A DNA stretch of 18,976 bases from an uncultured Actinomycetospora sp. (GCA_902805495.1 CADCTH010000086.1:1-18976); one strand, 5' to 3'. Counted from the stretch's first letter, positions 1 to 6,577 are shown. Notes: generated by a model not told the origin, from the letters alone. Made by a program: numbers and translations.

Positions 1-715
1 CCAGCGGCCGGCGGGCCGACCGGATCGCCTCGGCGGCCCGCGCGAGCGCGGCACGCTCGGGCAGGGGGCGCGCGACGTGCCACACCCGCTTCGTGAACAG
101 CTCGACCGGCCAGTCGTGGGCCTGGGCCTGCACGTCCTGCGGGAAGCAGACCGTCACCGCGCCGGTCTCGGCCGGGTCCGTCAGCACCCGCATCGCCGCG
201 AGCAGGGCGGAGGGCAGCTGCTCGGGGCGCCAGACGCGGTCGAAGTAGCGCGACACCGGGCGGAAGCAGTCGTTGACGGTGACGTCGCCGGACGACGGCA
301 GCTCCAGTTCCTGCAGCAGCGGCGACGCGGCGCGATCGGCGAACGTGTCCGCCGGCAGCAGGAGCACCGGCAGGCGGTTGATGGTGGCCAGCGCGGCGCC
401 GGTGACCATGTTGGTCGCGCCGGGGCCGACACTGGTGGACACGGCCCAGGTCTGCAGGCGGTCGCGCATCCGGGCGTAGGCGGCGGCCGCGTGCACCATG
501 GCCTGCTCGTTGCGCCCGAGGACGTAGGGCAGGAGCTCGGGCTCGGCGAGCTCGGCCTCGAGCAGCGCCTGGCCGACGCCGGCGACGTTGCCGTGGCCGA
601 AGATGCCGAAGCAGCCGGCGAACAGCTTCTGCTCGACGCCGTCGCGCTCGGAGAACTGCGCACCGAGGAAGCGCACGAGCGCCTGGGAGACGGTGAGGCG
701 GACGGTCTCGCTCAT
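1..715 (-). CDS. iolD: 3D-(3,5/4)-trihydroxycyclohexane-1,2-dione hydrolase IolD, N-terminal part
   Basis: IolD is the thiamine-diphosphate enzyme that opens the cyclohexane ring of diketo-inositol to give 5-deoxy-glucuronate, the substrate of IolB. The visible 238 residues (B. subtilis IolD is about 637) form the N-terminal ThDP-binding domain and the start of the central domain. They begin MSETVRLTVSQALVRFL. The segment LGRNEQAMVHAA (about residues 66-77) carries the conserved ThDP-activating Glu (E70), and the SVGPGATNM loop (95-103) is typical of the family. The ATG at 715 overlaps the iolB stop as ATGA, so the two genes are translationally coupled; a weak CAGGT Shine-Dalgarno lies upstream. 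The gene runs off the left edge, so the rest of the protein, and any iolE/iolG/iolA beyond it, cannot be seen. The reading frame is intact throughout. Confidence 0.93.
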   Translation of the reverse strand, partial: MSETVRLTVSQALVRFLGAQFSERDGVEQKLFAGCFGIFGHGNVAGVGQALLEAELAEPELLPYVLGRNEQAMVHAAAAYARMRDRLQTWAVSTSVGPGATNMVTGAALATINRLPVLLLPADTFADRAASPLLQELELPSSGDVTVNDCFRPVSRYFDRVWRPEQLPSALLAAMRVLTDPAETGAVTVCFPQDVQAQAHDWPVELFTKRVWHVARPLPERAALARAAEAIRSARRPL

Positions 716-1614
716 GGGTGACCTGCCAGTCGCGGGTCGACGACCTGGTCCGCCCAGGTGGTGCGGACCCAGGCCTGGTCGGGGTGGTCGGTGATGCGCC
801 AGGCCCGCTCGCCGGGGCCGGCCATGACGTTGAGGTAGTACATGTCGTGGCCCGGGGCAGCGGCGCACGGCCCGTGCCAGCCGTGCGGGACGAGCACGGT
901 GTCGCGGTCGTGGACCTCGACGAGGACGTCGACGGGATCGGCGGGGTCACCCGCACCCGAGGCACTGGTGCGGTGGAAGCCGAGACCGGGCTCGCCGTGC
1001 GGGCCCGGGGCGATCTCGTAGTAGTAGATCTCCTCGAGGGCCGACTCGGTGTCGGTCTCCTCGTCGTGCTTGTGGGCGGGGTAGCTCGACCAGTTCCCGC
1101 CCGGGGTGATCACCTCGACGGCGATCAACGCGCCGGCCTCGAACACGCCGGCGGCGCCGAAGTTGCGCACCTGTCGGCTGCAGGAGCCGGCGCCGCGCAG
1201 CTCCACGGGGACGTCGGCCGTCGCCACGTGGCGGAACGGCAGGACGACGTCGGTGCGCGCTCCGGTCAGCGCGATCCGGGCCGGCCCCTCGACGGCCCGG
1301 AGCGTCGCGGTGCTGCGGATCGGGAGGTAGGCGACGTCGGTCGGGCCGGCGAAGACGTCGCGACGGCCCTCCAGACGGCACGCCTCGGCGCCCACCTCCA
1401 CGTCGACCCCGCCGCCCAGCGGGACCACGATCATCTCCTCGCCGGCGGTGTCGAGGGTGTGCTCGGCGCCGGCGGCGAGGCTGAGCACGCGCAGGGCGGA
1501 GTGGGTCCACCCGGCGACCTCGGGGGTGATCTCGAGGTCGTAGCCGTGGGTGGCGGCGCTCCCGGCGGGCAGGTGGAGCTGGGTGTGCAGGGCCGTGCGC
1601 AGGGCCGTGGTCAC
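712..1614 (-). CDS. iolB: 5-deoxy-glucuronate isomerase IolB
   Basis: IolB is a cytosolic cupin enzyme that converts 5-deoxy-D-glucuronate into 5-dehydro-2-deoxy-D-gluconate, the substrate of the IolC kinase. The 300-residue product is close to the usual family length. Family marks include PGGNWSSYPAHKHDE (171-185, with H181 and H183 as likely metal ligands), EEIYYYE (194-200), HGWHGP (244-249) and MYYLNVMAGP (258-267). I chose the GTG at 1614 because it overlaps the stop of the upstream aldolase gene (GTGA) and gives the expected N-terminus. The frame stays open far upstream (to 2682), but that part is a GC-rich shadow of the aldolase gene, not a fusion. At its 3' end the TGA overlaps the iolD ATG. 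Confidence 0.95.
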   Translation of the reverse strand: MTTALRTALHTQLHLPAGSAATHGYDLEITPEVAGWTHSALRVLSLAAGAEHTLDTAGEEMIVVPLGGGVDVEVGAEACRLEGRRDVFAGPTDVAYLPIRSTATLRAVEGPARIALTGARTDVVLPFRHVATADVPVELRGAGSCSRQVRNFGAAGVFEAGALIAVEVITPGGNWSSYPAHKHDEETDTESALEEIYYYEIAPGPHGEPGLGFHRTSASGAGDPADPVDVLVEVHDRDTVLVPHGWHGPCAAAPGHDMYYLNVMAGPGERAWRITDHPDQAWVRTTWADQVVDPRLAGHP

Positions 1615-2507
1615 GACGCCACCCCCGGCCGCACCAGCGAGACGGCGGTGTCGACGGCGGCGGCGACGTCGCCGTCGGCGGGGTAGAGCAGCGCGCGGCC
1701 GACGATGAGGCCGCGCACCGACGGCAGGGCCAGGGCCCGCTGCCACGAGGCGTAGGTGTCGTCCGGGGCGCCGGCGGGGTCGCCGCCCAGCAGCAGCGTC
1801 GGGAGGGTGGTCGCGTCCATGACGCGCTCCATCTCCTCCACCACCGGGAGCTTCATCCACGTGTAGGCGCTGGCCGCGCCGAGGCCCTGGGCGATGTGGA
1901 TCGACTTCACGACGGCCTCGGGCGAGAGGTCGTTGACGACCTTGCCCTCCACGCGGCGGGAGATGAAGGGCTCCACCATCGCGACGAGCTCGGCGCGGTT
2001 GAGACCACTGACCGCGTCGGCGCACGCCTGCAGGGTCGCGACGGTGCCCGGGTCGTCGTAGTCGATGCGGGTGAGCATCTTGGCGGCGTCGAAGCCGGCG
2101 TCGACGACGCCCTGCACGTCGTACCCGGTCATCCGGTCGTCCATCTCGAAGCGGGCGCCGGCCAGCCCGCCGCGGTTCATCGACGCGACCACGACCTTGT
2201 CCTCCAGCGCCCCCATCAGCAGGAGGTCCTCGAGGATGTCGGCGGTGGCGAGCACGCCGTCCACGCCGGGACGCCCGAGCGCGGTCCGCAGCCGGTCGAG
2301 CAGCTCGGGACGGCTCGCCATCGCGTCGGCACGGCCGCGGGCGGAGAGCGCCCCGCGCGCGGGGTGGTCGGCGGCGACGATCATCAGGCGGCCGTCGACC
2401 GGCACGAAAGGGCGGCGGCGGCGGGTCGAGAGCAGCTTGCGCACCCGGCCGGGCTCGCGGGCACGGATGTCGGTGACGCCCTCGTAGGACGTGGCGAACT
2501 CGCTCAC
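1611..2507 (-). CDS. Cgl0158-family (beta/alpha)8-barrel protein, probable 2-deoxy-5-keto-gluconate-6-phosphate aldolase
   Basis: This 298-residue protein resembles the Cgl0158 family encoded next to iolC in the inositol cluster of Corynebacterium glutamicum. The family is a class I aldolase-like barrel. By position it is the best candidate for cleaving 2-deoxy-5-keto-gluconate 6-phosphate, the product of IolC, a step done by IolJ in Bacillus. Visible marks are VAADHPARG (44-52), GFDAAKMLTR (138-147, K143), YTWMKLP (215-221, with K219 a candidate Schiff-base lysine) and GLIVGRALLYP (266-276). The GTG at 2507 overlaps the iolC stop (GTGA) and is preceded by GAGAAGG, 7-8 nt away. The longer frame upstream lies inside iolC and is not expected to be used. 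The aldolase role is inferred from context; no IolJ-like class II aldolase is visible here. Confidence 0.85.
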   Translation of the reverse strand: MSEFATSYEGVTDIRAREPGRVRKLLSTRRRRPFVPVDGRLMIVAADHPARGALSARGRADAMASRPELLDRLRTALGRPGVDGVLATADILEDLLLMGALEDKVVVASMNRGGLAGARFEMDDRMTGYDVQGVVDAGFDAAKMLTRIDYDDPGTVATLQACADAVSGLNRAELVAMVEPFISRRVEGKVVNDLSPEAVVKSIHIAQGLGAASAYTWMKLPVVEEMERVMDATTLPTLLLGGDPAGAPDDTYASWQRALALPSVRGLIVGRALLYPADGDVAAAVDTAVSLVRPGVAS

Positions 2508-3508
2508 GAGGAGCCCTTCTCGAGGAGGTGGTCGATCTCGTCGGGGGTCGGCATGGCGGTGGAGCACTCGAGCCGGGAGGCGACGATGGCCCCGGCGGCG
2601 TTGGCGCGGTGCAGCACCGTCTCCAGGGGCCAGCCCGCGAGCAGGCCGTGCGCGAGCGATCCGCCGAAGCTGTCGCCGGCACCGAGCCCGTTGAGCGGGG
2701 TCACGGGGAGGGGCGGTGCTTCCACGCGCACCCCGTCACGGGTCTTGCCGAGGACGCCGCGGGGGCCCTGCTTCACCACGGCGATCTGCACCCCGGCCTC
2801 GAGCAGGGCGTCCGCGGCCCGCTCGGGGTCGGTCTCCCCCACCGCGACCTCGCACTCCTCGCGGTTGCCGACCGCGACGGTGACCTGGCCGAGGACCTTC
2901 TGGACCTCGCCGGTGGCGGTGGCGGCGTCCGGCCAGAACATCGGCCGGTAGTCGAGGTCGAGGACCGTGTGCTGCGCCCCCTCGTGGGTCGAGCTCCGCT
3001 TCGCTGCGTCTCCCGAGCCGCGGGCGTCCAGGACATCGTGGTGGGTCTGGCGGCTGGGCTCCTCGGACAGCCCGGTGACCGACAGCCACAGCAGGTCCGC
3101 GTCCCGCGCGGTGTCGAGGTCGACGTCGGCCGTGCGGACCTGCAGGTCGGGCGCGGTCGGGCGGCGGTAGAACCACAGCGGGAAGTCGTCCGGCGGGAAG
3201 ATCTCGCAGAACGTGACCGGGGTGAGGTGGTGCGGGTCGACGACCACGTGGCCGTCGTCGACACCGAGCCGGCGCAGCTCGCGGCGTACGTAGCGACCGA
3301 ACGGGTCGTCGCCGACCCCGGTGATGATCGCCGAGCGCCGACCCAGGCGGGCGGCCGCGACGGCGACGTTGGCCGTGGTGCCGCCGAGGAACTTGCCGAA
3401 CGTCTCGACGTCCTCGAGGCCCACACCGGTCTGCAGCGGGTAGATGTCGACCCCGCTGCGCCCGAAGGTCAGGACCTCCGGCGCGCGGGGCGTCTGGTCG
3501 GTGCTCAT
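2504..3508 (-). CDS. iolC: 5-dehydro-2-deoxygluconokinase IolC (PfkB family)
   Basis: IolC phosphorylates 5-dehydro-2-deoxygluconate with ATP in inositol catabolism. The 334-residue protein is a PfkB/ribokinase-type sugar kinase. It has an N-terminal substrate region (FGRSGVDIYPLQTGVGLEDV, 15-34), the glycine-rich LGGTTANVAVAAARLG (41-56) and the PfkB signature NGLGAGDSFGG (273-283), in which D279 is the catalytic base. An ATG with GAGGA 5 nt upstream supports the start. Residues 165-174 (SGDAAKRSST), just before the conserved TVLDLDYRP strand, are encoded by a 29-bp repeat that also occurs in the sigma-factor gene, so this loop looks like an in-frame insertion. It is the first gene of the leftward iol operon and overlaps the next gene by 4 nt. 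It is probably controlled by the divergent GntR regulator. Confidence 0.94.
   Translation of the reverse strand: MSTDQTPRAPEVLTFGRSGVDIYPLQTGVGLEDVETFGKFLGGTTANVAVAAARLGRRSAIITGVGDDPFGRYVRRELRRLGVDDGHVVVDPHHLTPVTFCEIFPPDDFPLWFYRRPTAPDLQVRTADVDLDTARDADLLWLSVTGLSEEPSRQTHHDVLDARGSGDAAKRSSTHEGAQHTVLDLDYRPMFWPDAATATGEVQKVLGQVTVAVGNREECEVAVGETDPERAADALLEAGVQIAVVKQGPRGVLGKTRDGVRVEAPPLPVTPLNGLGAGDSFGGSLAHGLLAGWPLETVLHRANAAGAIVASRLECSTAMPTPDEIDHLLEKGSS
2987..3015 (+). repeat. 29-bp dispersed repeat, copy 1 (inside iolC)
   Basis: Read on the plus strand this copy begins GGTCGAGCTCCGCT and ends CGTCTCCCG. It matches copy 2 (5631-5659, opposite strand) at 27 of 29 positions. It is translated in iolC as SGDAAKRSST, in a loop between core strands of the kinase. 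The two host genes are unrelated, so shared ancestry of the proteins cannot explain the match. A REP-like or other small dispersed element is the likely explanation. Confidence 0.75.
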
Positions 3509-3589
3509 GGCTGTCCTCGTCGACGGCTCGGCGGCGGGTGGCCGCGGGCGATGTCAGCGCGCCGAGGAGGTCCCGCGGCGGTGACGAGG

Positions 3590-3619
3590 ACGTTAAGGAG
3601 CCACGGGCGGCGCCGTCAA
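3590..3619 (-). promoter_or_regulatory. Candidate iolC operon promoter
   Basis: On the minus strand a -35-like TTGACG (3619-3614) is followed after 18 bp by TAACGT (3595-3590), a reasonable housekeeping-sigma match in a GC-rich genome. Transcription would start near 3583, leaving a leader of about 75 nt before iolC. It was assigned by eye only. Confidence 0.5.
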
Positions 3620-3622
3620 TAC

Positions 3623-3647
3623 TTTGTCCAGACATAGAGTCATAGAG
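3623..3647. promoter_or_regulatory. Candidate GntR operator between iolC and its regulator
   Basis: The AT-richer core of the divergent region holds the imperfect palindrome TTTGTCCAGACATA (3623-3636, half-sites TGTC/GACA). Overlapping it is a direct repeat of CATAGAG (3633-3639 and 3641-3647, period 8 bp). The site lies immediately upstream of the iolC -35 box and within 60 bp of the regulator start, as expected for a HutC-type GntR protein controlling its neighbour and itself. Binding is not shown. Confidence 0.45.
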
Positions 3648-3668
3648 AGCAATGTCGGACCGAGCCGC

Positions 3669-3674
3669 TACGCT
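3669..3674 (+). promoter_or_regulatory. Candidate -10 box of a leaderless regulator transcript
   Basis: TACGCT (pattern TAnnnT) ends 7 nt before the ATG at 3682. This is the spacing seen for actinobacterial leaderless mRNAs that start at the A of the start codon. No Shine-Dalgarno precedes either possible ATG (3652 or 3682), which also favours a leaderless start at 3682. Confidence 0.45.
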
Positions 3675-3681
3675 GGCCGTC

Positions 3682-4428
3682 ATGACCGTCGCCGCGGGGC
3701 CCGTCGAGCTGGACGTCGACCTCGACCGTTCCAGTCCGGTGCCGCTCTACCACCAGCTCGCCCTGGCCCTCGAACAGGCGATCCACGACGGCCGGCTCCG
3801 TCCCGGGGACCGGCTGGAGAACGAGCTCGCGATGACCACCCGGCTCGGCCTCGCCCGGCCCACGGCCCGCCAGGCCATCCAGGAACTGGTCAAGAAGGGC
3901 CTGCTCGTGCGCAAGCGCGGCGTCGGGACGCAGGTGGTCGCCCCGCCGATCCGTCGCGCCGTCAAGCTGTCCAGCCTCCACGACGACCTGGCGCTGTCGG
4001 GTCGGACGCCGTCGACCGTGCTGCTCGAGCGCTCCGGGGGCAACGCCGAGGATCTCGGCGTCGACGACGCGCTGGACCTCACCGAGCCGCTGACCGGTAT
4101 CCGCCGTCTGCGCTCCGCCGACGGCGAACCGCTGGCGATCATGAGGAACTACCTGCCGGCCCGGTTCCGTCTCACCGACGAGGACCTGGCCGAGCGCGGG
4201 CTGTACGCGACGCTGCGCAGCCAGGGCGTCGTGTTCGCGATCGCCCACCAGACCATCGGCGCCCGGCTGGTGACCACGGAGGAGGCGGAGCTGCTCGGCG
4301 AGACCGAGCCGGCCGCCTGCGTGACGATGGAACGCCTGGTCTACGACGACACCGGGCGCTTCGTCGAGCTCGGCCGGCACATCTACCGCGCGTCCCACTA
4401 CTCGGTGCAGACCTCGCTCGTCGTGTGA
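3682..4428 (+). CDS. GntR-family (HutC/UTRA) transcriptional regulator of the iol operon
   Basis: This 248-residue protein has an N-terminal GntR winged helix-turn-helix (about 18-86: PVPLYHQLALALEQAI, LRPGDRLENELAM, ARPTARQAIQELVKKGLLVRKRGVGT) and a C-terminal UTRA ligand-binding domain (about 95-242, ending GRHIYRASHYSVQTSLVV). It is divergent from iolC, so it is probably the inositol-responsive repressor of the leftward operon; the ligand is inferred. The frame extends to an ATG at 3652, giving ten extra residues. I prefer 3682 because a TAnnnT box ends 7 nt upstream and the homologous part begins there. The gene ends 10 nt from the convergent sigma-factor gene. Confidence 0.88.
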   Translation: MTVAAGPVELDVDLDRSSPVPLYHQLALALEQAIHDGRLRPGDRLENELAMTTRLGLARPTARQAIQELVKKGLLVRKRGVGTQVVAPPIRRAVKLSSLHDDLALSGRTPSTVLLERSGGNAEDLGVDDALDLTEPLTGIRRLRSADGEPLAIMRNYLPARFRLTDEDLAERGLYATLRSQGVVFAIAHQTIGARLVTTEEAELLGETEPAACVTMERLVYDDTGRFVELGRHIYRASHYSVQTSLVV

Positions 4429-4437
4429 GGCCCGGGG

Positions 4438-5661
4438 TCACGGTGCGAGGCGGGCCCGTCGGTCCTGCAGGAACGCGCGTTCGGTGTCGTTGCCGGCCAG
4501 GGCGAGCGCCTCGTCGTAGGCGGCGCGGGCCTCGTCGACGCGGCCCAGCCGGGCCAGCAGGTCGGCGCGGGTGGCCGGCAGCAGGTGGTAGCCGGGGATG
4601 TCCAGCTCCTCGACGGCCGCGAGCGCGACCGCGGGCCCCTGCACCTCGGCGAGGGCGACGGCGCGGTTGAGCGCGACGATCGGCGTCGGGACGAGCGCCA
4701 GGAGCTGGTCGTAGAGCGCCAGCACCTGCGGCCAGTCGGTGGCCGGGCCGTCGGTGTGCACGGCACCGATGGCCGCCTGGATCTGGTACGGACCGGGGCG
4801 GTCGCGACGCAGGCAGCGGCGCACGAGCTCGTGCCCTTCGGCGATCAGTGCCCGGTCCCAGAGCGTGCGGTCCTGCTCGGCCAGCGTCACCAGCTCGCCG
4901 GACGGCCCGACCCGCGCCGGGCGCCGGGCCTCGGTGAGCAGCAGCAGCGCCAGCAGGCCGAGCACCTCCGGCTCGTCGGGCATGAGGTCGGCCAGCGCCC
5001 GGGCCAGGCGCACCGCCTCGGCGGAGAGGTCGGTGCGCAGCAGCGGGCCCGCGGTCGCGGTGTAGCCCTCGTTGAACACCAGGTAGAGCACGGTGAGCAC
5101 CGGCGGCAGCCGGGCGGGCAGCTCCGCCTCGCCGGGCACCCGGTACGGGATGCCGGCGTCGCGGATCTTCTTCTTGGCCCGCACGATGCGCTGGGAGATG
5201 GTCGCCTCGGGCACGACGTAGGCCCGGGCGATCTCCGGCACCTCCAGGCCGCCGAGCAGGCGCAGGGTGAGCGCGGTCTGCGCGAGCGGCGAGAGCGCCG
5301 GGTGGCAGCAGGTGAAGATCAGGCGCAGCTGGTCGTCGCGCACCGGTCCCACCTCCTCGTCCTCGTCCGGACCGTGCAGCAGCAGGGCCTGGGTGTGGCG
5401 GGCCTCGCGGGTCGACTCGCGGCGCAGCCGGTCGATGGCCCGCCGACGGGCGGTGGTGACGATCCAGGCGCCCGGGTTGTCGGGAGGGACCTCTTCGCCC
5501 CACCTCTCCGTGGCCACCGCGAACGCGTCCTGGACGGCTTCCTCGGCGAGCCCGATGTCGCCGAGGAGGCGGGCCACGGTGGCGACGCAGCGGCCGTACT
5601 CGGCGCGGTAGACGCTGGTGAGGTCCACGGCGGGAGACGAAGCGGAGCGGAGCTCGACCAT
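4438..5661 (-). CDS. ECF42-type RNA polymerase sigma factor with C-terminal extension
   Basis: This 407-residue protein has sigma region 2 (about 14-82: YRAEYGRCVATVARLLGD, EEAVQDAFAVATERW, NPGAWIVTTARRRAIDRLRR), region 4 (about 110-168: LIFTCCHPALSPLAQTALTLRLLGGLEVPEIARAY, EATISQRIVRAKKKI) and a long helical TPR-like/DUF6596-type C-terminal extension. The extension carries YLVFNEGY (193-200) and PYQIQAAIGAVH (291-302). This architecture and the adjacent DGPF-protein gene define the ECF42 group. No anti-sigma factor is adjacent, and in this group the extension is thought to regulate activity. The ATG at 5661 has GAGGCGGG upstream. Residues 2-10 (VELRSASSP) come from a 29-bp dispersed repeat, and the conserved part begins at VDLTSVYR, so the repeat seems to sit just inside the start codon. 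A downstream GTG at VDLTS would lack a well-spaced SD. Confidence 0.93.
   Translation of the reverse strand: MVELRSASSPAVDLTSVYRAEYGRCVATVARLLGDIGLAEEAVQDAFAVATERWGEEVPPDNPGAWIVTTARRRAIDRLRRESTREARHTQALLLHGPDEDEEVGPVRDDQLRLIFTCCHPALSPLAQTALTLRLLGGLEVPEIARAYVVPEATISQRIVRAKKKIRDAGIPYRVPGEAELPARLPPVLTVLYLVFNEGYTATAGPLLRTDLSAEAVRLARALADLMPDEPEVLGLLALLLLTEARRPARVGPSGELVTLAEQDRTLWDRALIAEGHELVRRCLRRDRPGPYQIQAAIGAVHTDGPATDWPQVLALYDQLLALVPTPIVALNRAVALAEVQGPAVALAAVEELDIPGYHLLPATRADLLARLGRVDEARAAYDEALALAGNDTERAFLQDRRARLAP
5631..5659 (-). repeat. 29-bp dispersed repeat, copy 2 (5' end of the sigma-factor gene)
   Basis: On the minus strand this copy follows the sigma-factor ATG almost directly and is translated VELRSASSP. 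It differs from copy 1 at two positions (T/C and G/T). It has opposite genomic orientation to copy 1 and is read in a different orientation relative to its host gene, so the shared DNA cannot reflect a shared peptide. Confidence 0.75.
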
Positions 5662-5673
5662 CGGACACCCGCC

Positions 5674-6021
5674 TCAGGCGAGCCCGTCGAAGGGGCGGAC
5701 CTCGATCGGCGCCTCGCACGCCTCCGCGCACCTCTCGGCCCAGGCCAGCGCCGCGTCGAGGTCGTCGACCTCGATGACCCAGAACCCGGCGAGCTGCTCC
5801 TTCGTCTCGGCGAACGGACCGTCGGTCATGGTGGTGGAGCCGTTCTCCACGCGGACGACGGTGGCGCTGTCGTAGGGCAGCAGGCCCCCGGCGAACACCC
5901 AGATGCCTGCTGACTTCATGCGGTCGTTGACCGCGCCCACCCGGGCGAGGTTCCTCTCCCGCTCCTCGTCGGTGGGCCCGGGGCCGCTCTGGTCGAGCTC
6001 GACGCTCATCAGGTAGTGCAC
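5674..6021 (-). CDS. YCII-related DGPF-domain protein, ECF42 partner
   Basis: This 115-residue protein belongs to the YCII-related family and carries the signature DGPF (67-70) in the context MTDGPFAETKEQLAGFWVIE. It has the family N-terminus HYLMSVELDQ and the alternating strand/helix pattern of the ferredoxin-like fold (GIWVFAGGLLP, DDLDAALAWAERC). Such genes are the usual neighbours and targets of ECF42 sigma factors; the biochemical role is unknown. The start is a GTG at 6021, preceded by GAAGGAG with a 7-nt spacer. The internal ATG four codons later has no SD of its own. The sigma-factor gene begins 12 nt after its stop, and the DUF6069-like gene ends 42 nt upstream, so the three probably form one operon. 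Confidence 0.92.
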   Translation of the reverse strand: MHYLMSVELDQSGPGPTDEERERNLARVGAVNDRMKSAGIWVFAGGLLPYDSATVVRVENGSTTMTDGPFAETKEQLAGFWVIEVDDLDAALAWAERCAEACEAPIEVRPFDGLA

Positions 6022-6063
6022 GGCACTGCTCCTTCGGTGCGGGCCTCGGGGGCGAGGCGGTCG

Positions 6064-6495
6064 TCAGGCCAGCCGGCGTGCGACCGCGGGGATCACGATG
6101 GCAGCGGCGACGACGTGGGTCAGGATCAGCAGCGCCTTCGTGGCGATCCCGGCGTCGGCGAGCACGTCCGGCACGAAGGACAGCACGGTCAGCACGACGG
6201 TGGTGCGGATCCACGTGGTGCGCGGGTGGCGGGCGAAGCGGCGCAGCGCCGTGGCGATGACCAGCCCGAGCACCGAGAAGATGGCCGTCAGGACGGCGAA
6301 GCCGGACACCGGGATCGGCGCGCCGGCGACGGCGGTGCCGACGCCGACGGCCTGGCCGGCGGCGGCGACGGCCGAGGTGGCGACGGCCGCGGCGACGGTG
6401 GCCGCCGAGCCGGCGAGCAGCAGCGAGGCGACGCCGGTGGTGGTGCCGGTGGTGCCGGTGGTGGTGGTGGTGGTGGCGGTGGTGGTGGTGGACAT
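6064..6495 (-). CDS. DUF6069-like four-helix membrane protein with poly-threonine N-terminus
   Basis: This 143-residue protein has four hydrophobic segments (about 22-47, 61-86, 96-112 and 118-138), as in the DUF6069 family of small actinobacterial membrane proteins of unknown function. Its first 20 residues are extraordinary: 15 are threonine, in runs such as TTTTATTTTTT, encoded by an ACC/ACG trinucleotide tract. There is no clear signal peptide. The ATG at 6495 has a strong GGAGG with a 5-nt spacer. It is the first gene of a probable three-gene unit with the DGPF protein and the ECF42 sigma factor, and a candidate ECF42-type promoter lies upstream. Family assignment rests on topology and motifs seen by eye. 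Confidence 0.78.
   Translation of the reverse strand: MSTTTTATTTTTTGTTGTTTGVASLLLAGSAATVAAAVATSAVAAAGQAVGVGTAVAGAPIPVSGFAVLTAIFSVLGLVIATALRRFARHPRTTWIRTTVVLTVLSFVPDVLADAGIATKALLILTHVVAAAIVIPAVARRLA
6423..6492 (-). repeat. Trinucleotide (ACC/ACG) tract encoding poly-threonine
   Basis: A near-perfect GGT/GGC-type trinucleotide repeat on the plus strand (read as ACC, ACG, GCC and GGC codons in the gene) covers the first 20 or so codons of the DUF6069-like gene. Slippage in such a tract would change the length of the Thr run without breaking the frame. Confidence 0.8.
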
Positions 6496-6549
6496 CGGGA
6501 CCTCCGGGGCGGTGTGGTGAGCGGCCCGTTGCCGCTCCCTCACCCAGGC

Positions 6550-6577
6550 GTCGAACGGGACCGGCACCGGATCGACA
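6550..6577 (-). promoter_or_regulatory. Candidate ECF42-type promoter
   Basis: On the minus strand TGTCGA (6577-6572) is followed after 18 bp by CGAC (6553-6550) within CGTTCGACG. The promoter described for ECF42 sigma factors has TGTCGA at -35 and CG(A/T)C at -10. The site is about 55 bp upstream of the DUF6069-like gene, so the sigma factor could drive its own operon. I recall this motif from knowledge of the group; transcription start mapping would be needed. Confidence 0.55.

Noticed and set aside
77..721. 214-codon plus-strand open frame over iolD
   Set aside because: It is a shadow of iolD; the minus-strand frame carries ThDP-enzyme motifs.
712..2682. 656-codon minus frame suggesting a fusion protein ending in IolB
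   Set aside because: Only the part after the GTG at 1614 is IolB; the upstream part is the Cgl0158-family gene read in the wrong frame.
3652..3681. Upstream ATG as the start of the GntR regulator
   Set aside because: There is no SD, the ten extra residues precede the conserved part, and the -10-like box lies inside this stretch.
4429..4456. Hairpin GGCCCG/CGGGCC between the convergent regulator and sigma-factor genes as a terminator
   Set aside because: It has only a 6-bp stem with a 16-nt loop and no T-run, and it overlaps the sigma-factor coding region. Such matches are common by chance at this GC content.
6423..6492. Tandem GGT units as a CRISPR or VNTR array
   Set aside because: The unit is 3 bp and in frame in a gene with a good SD, so it is a coding microsatellite; there are no spacers.
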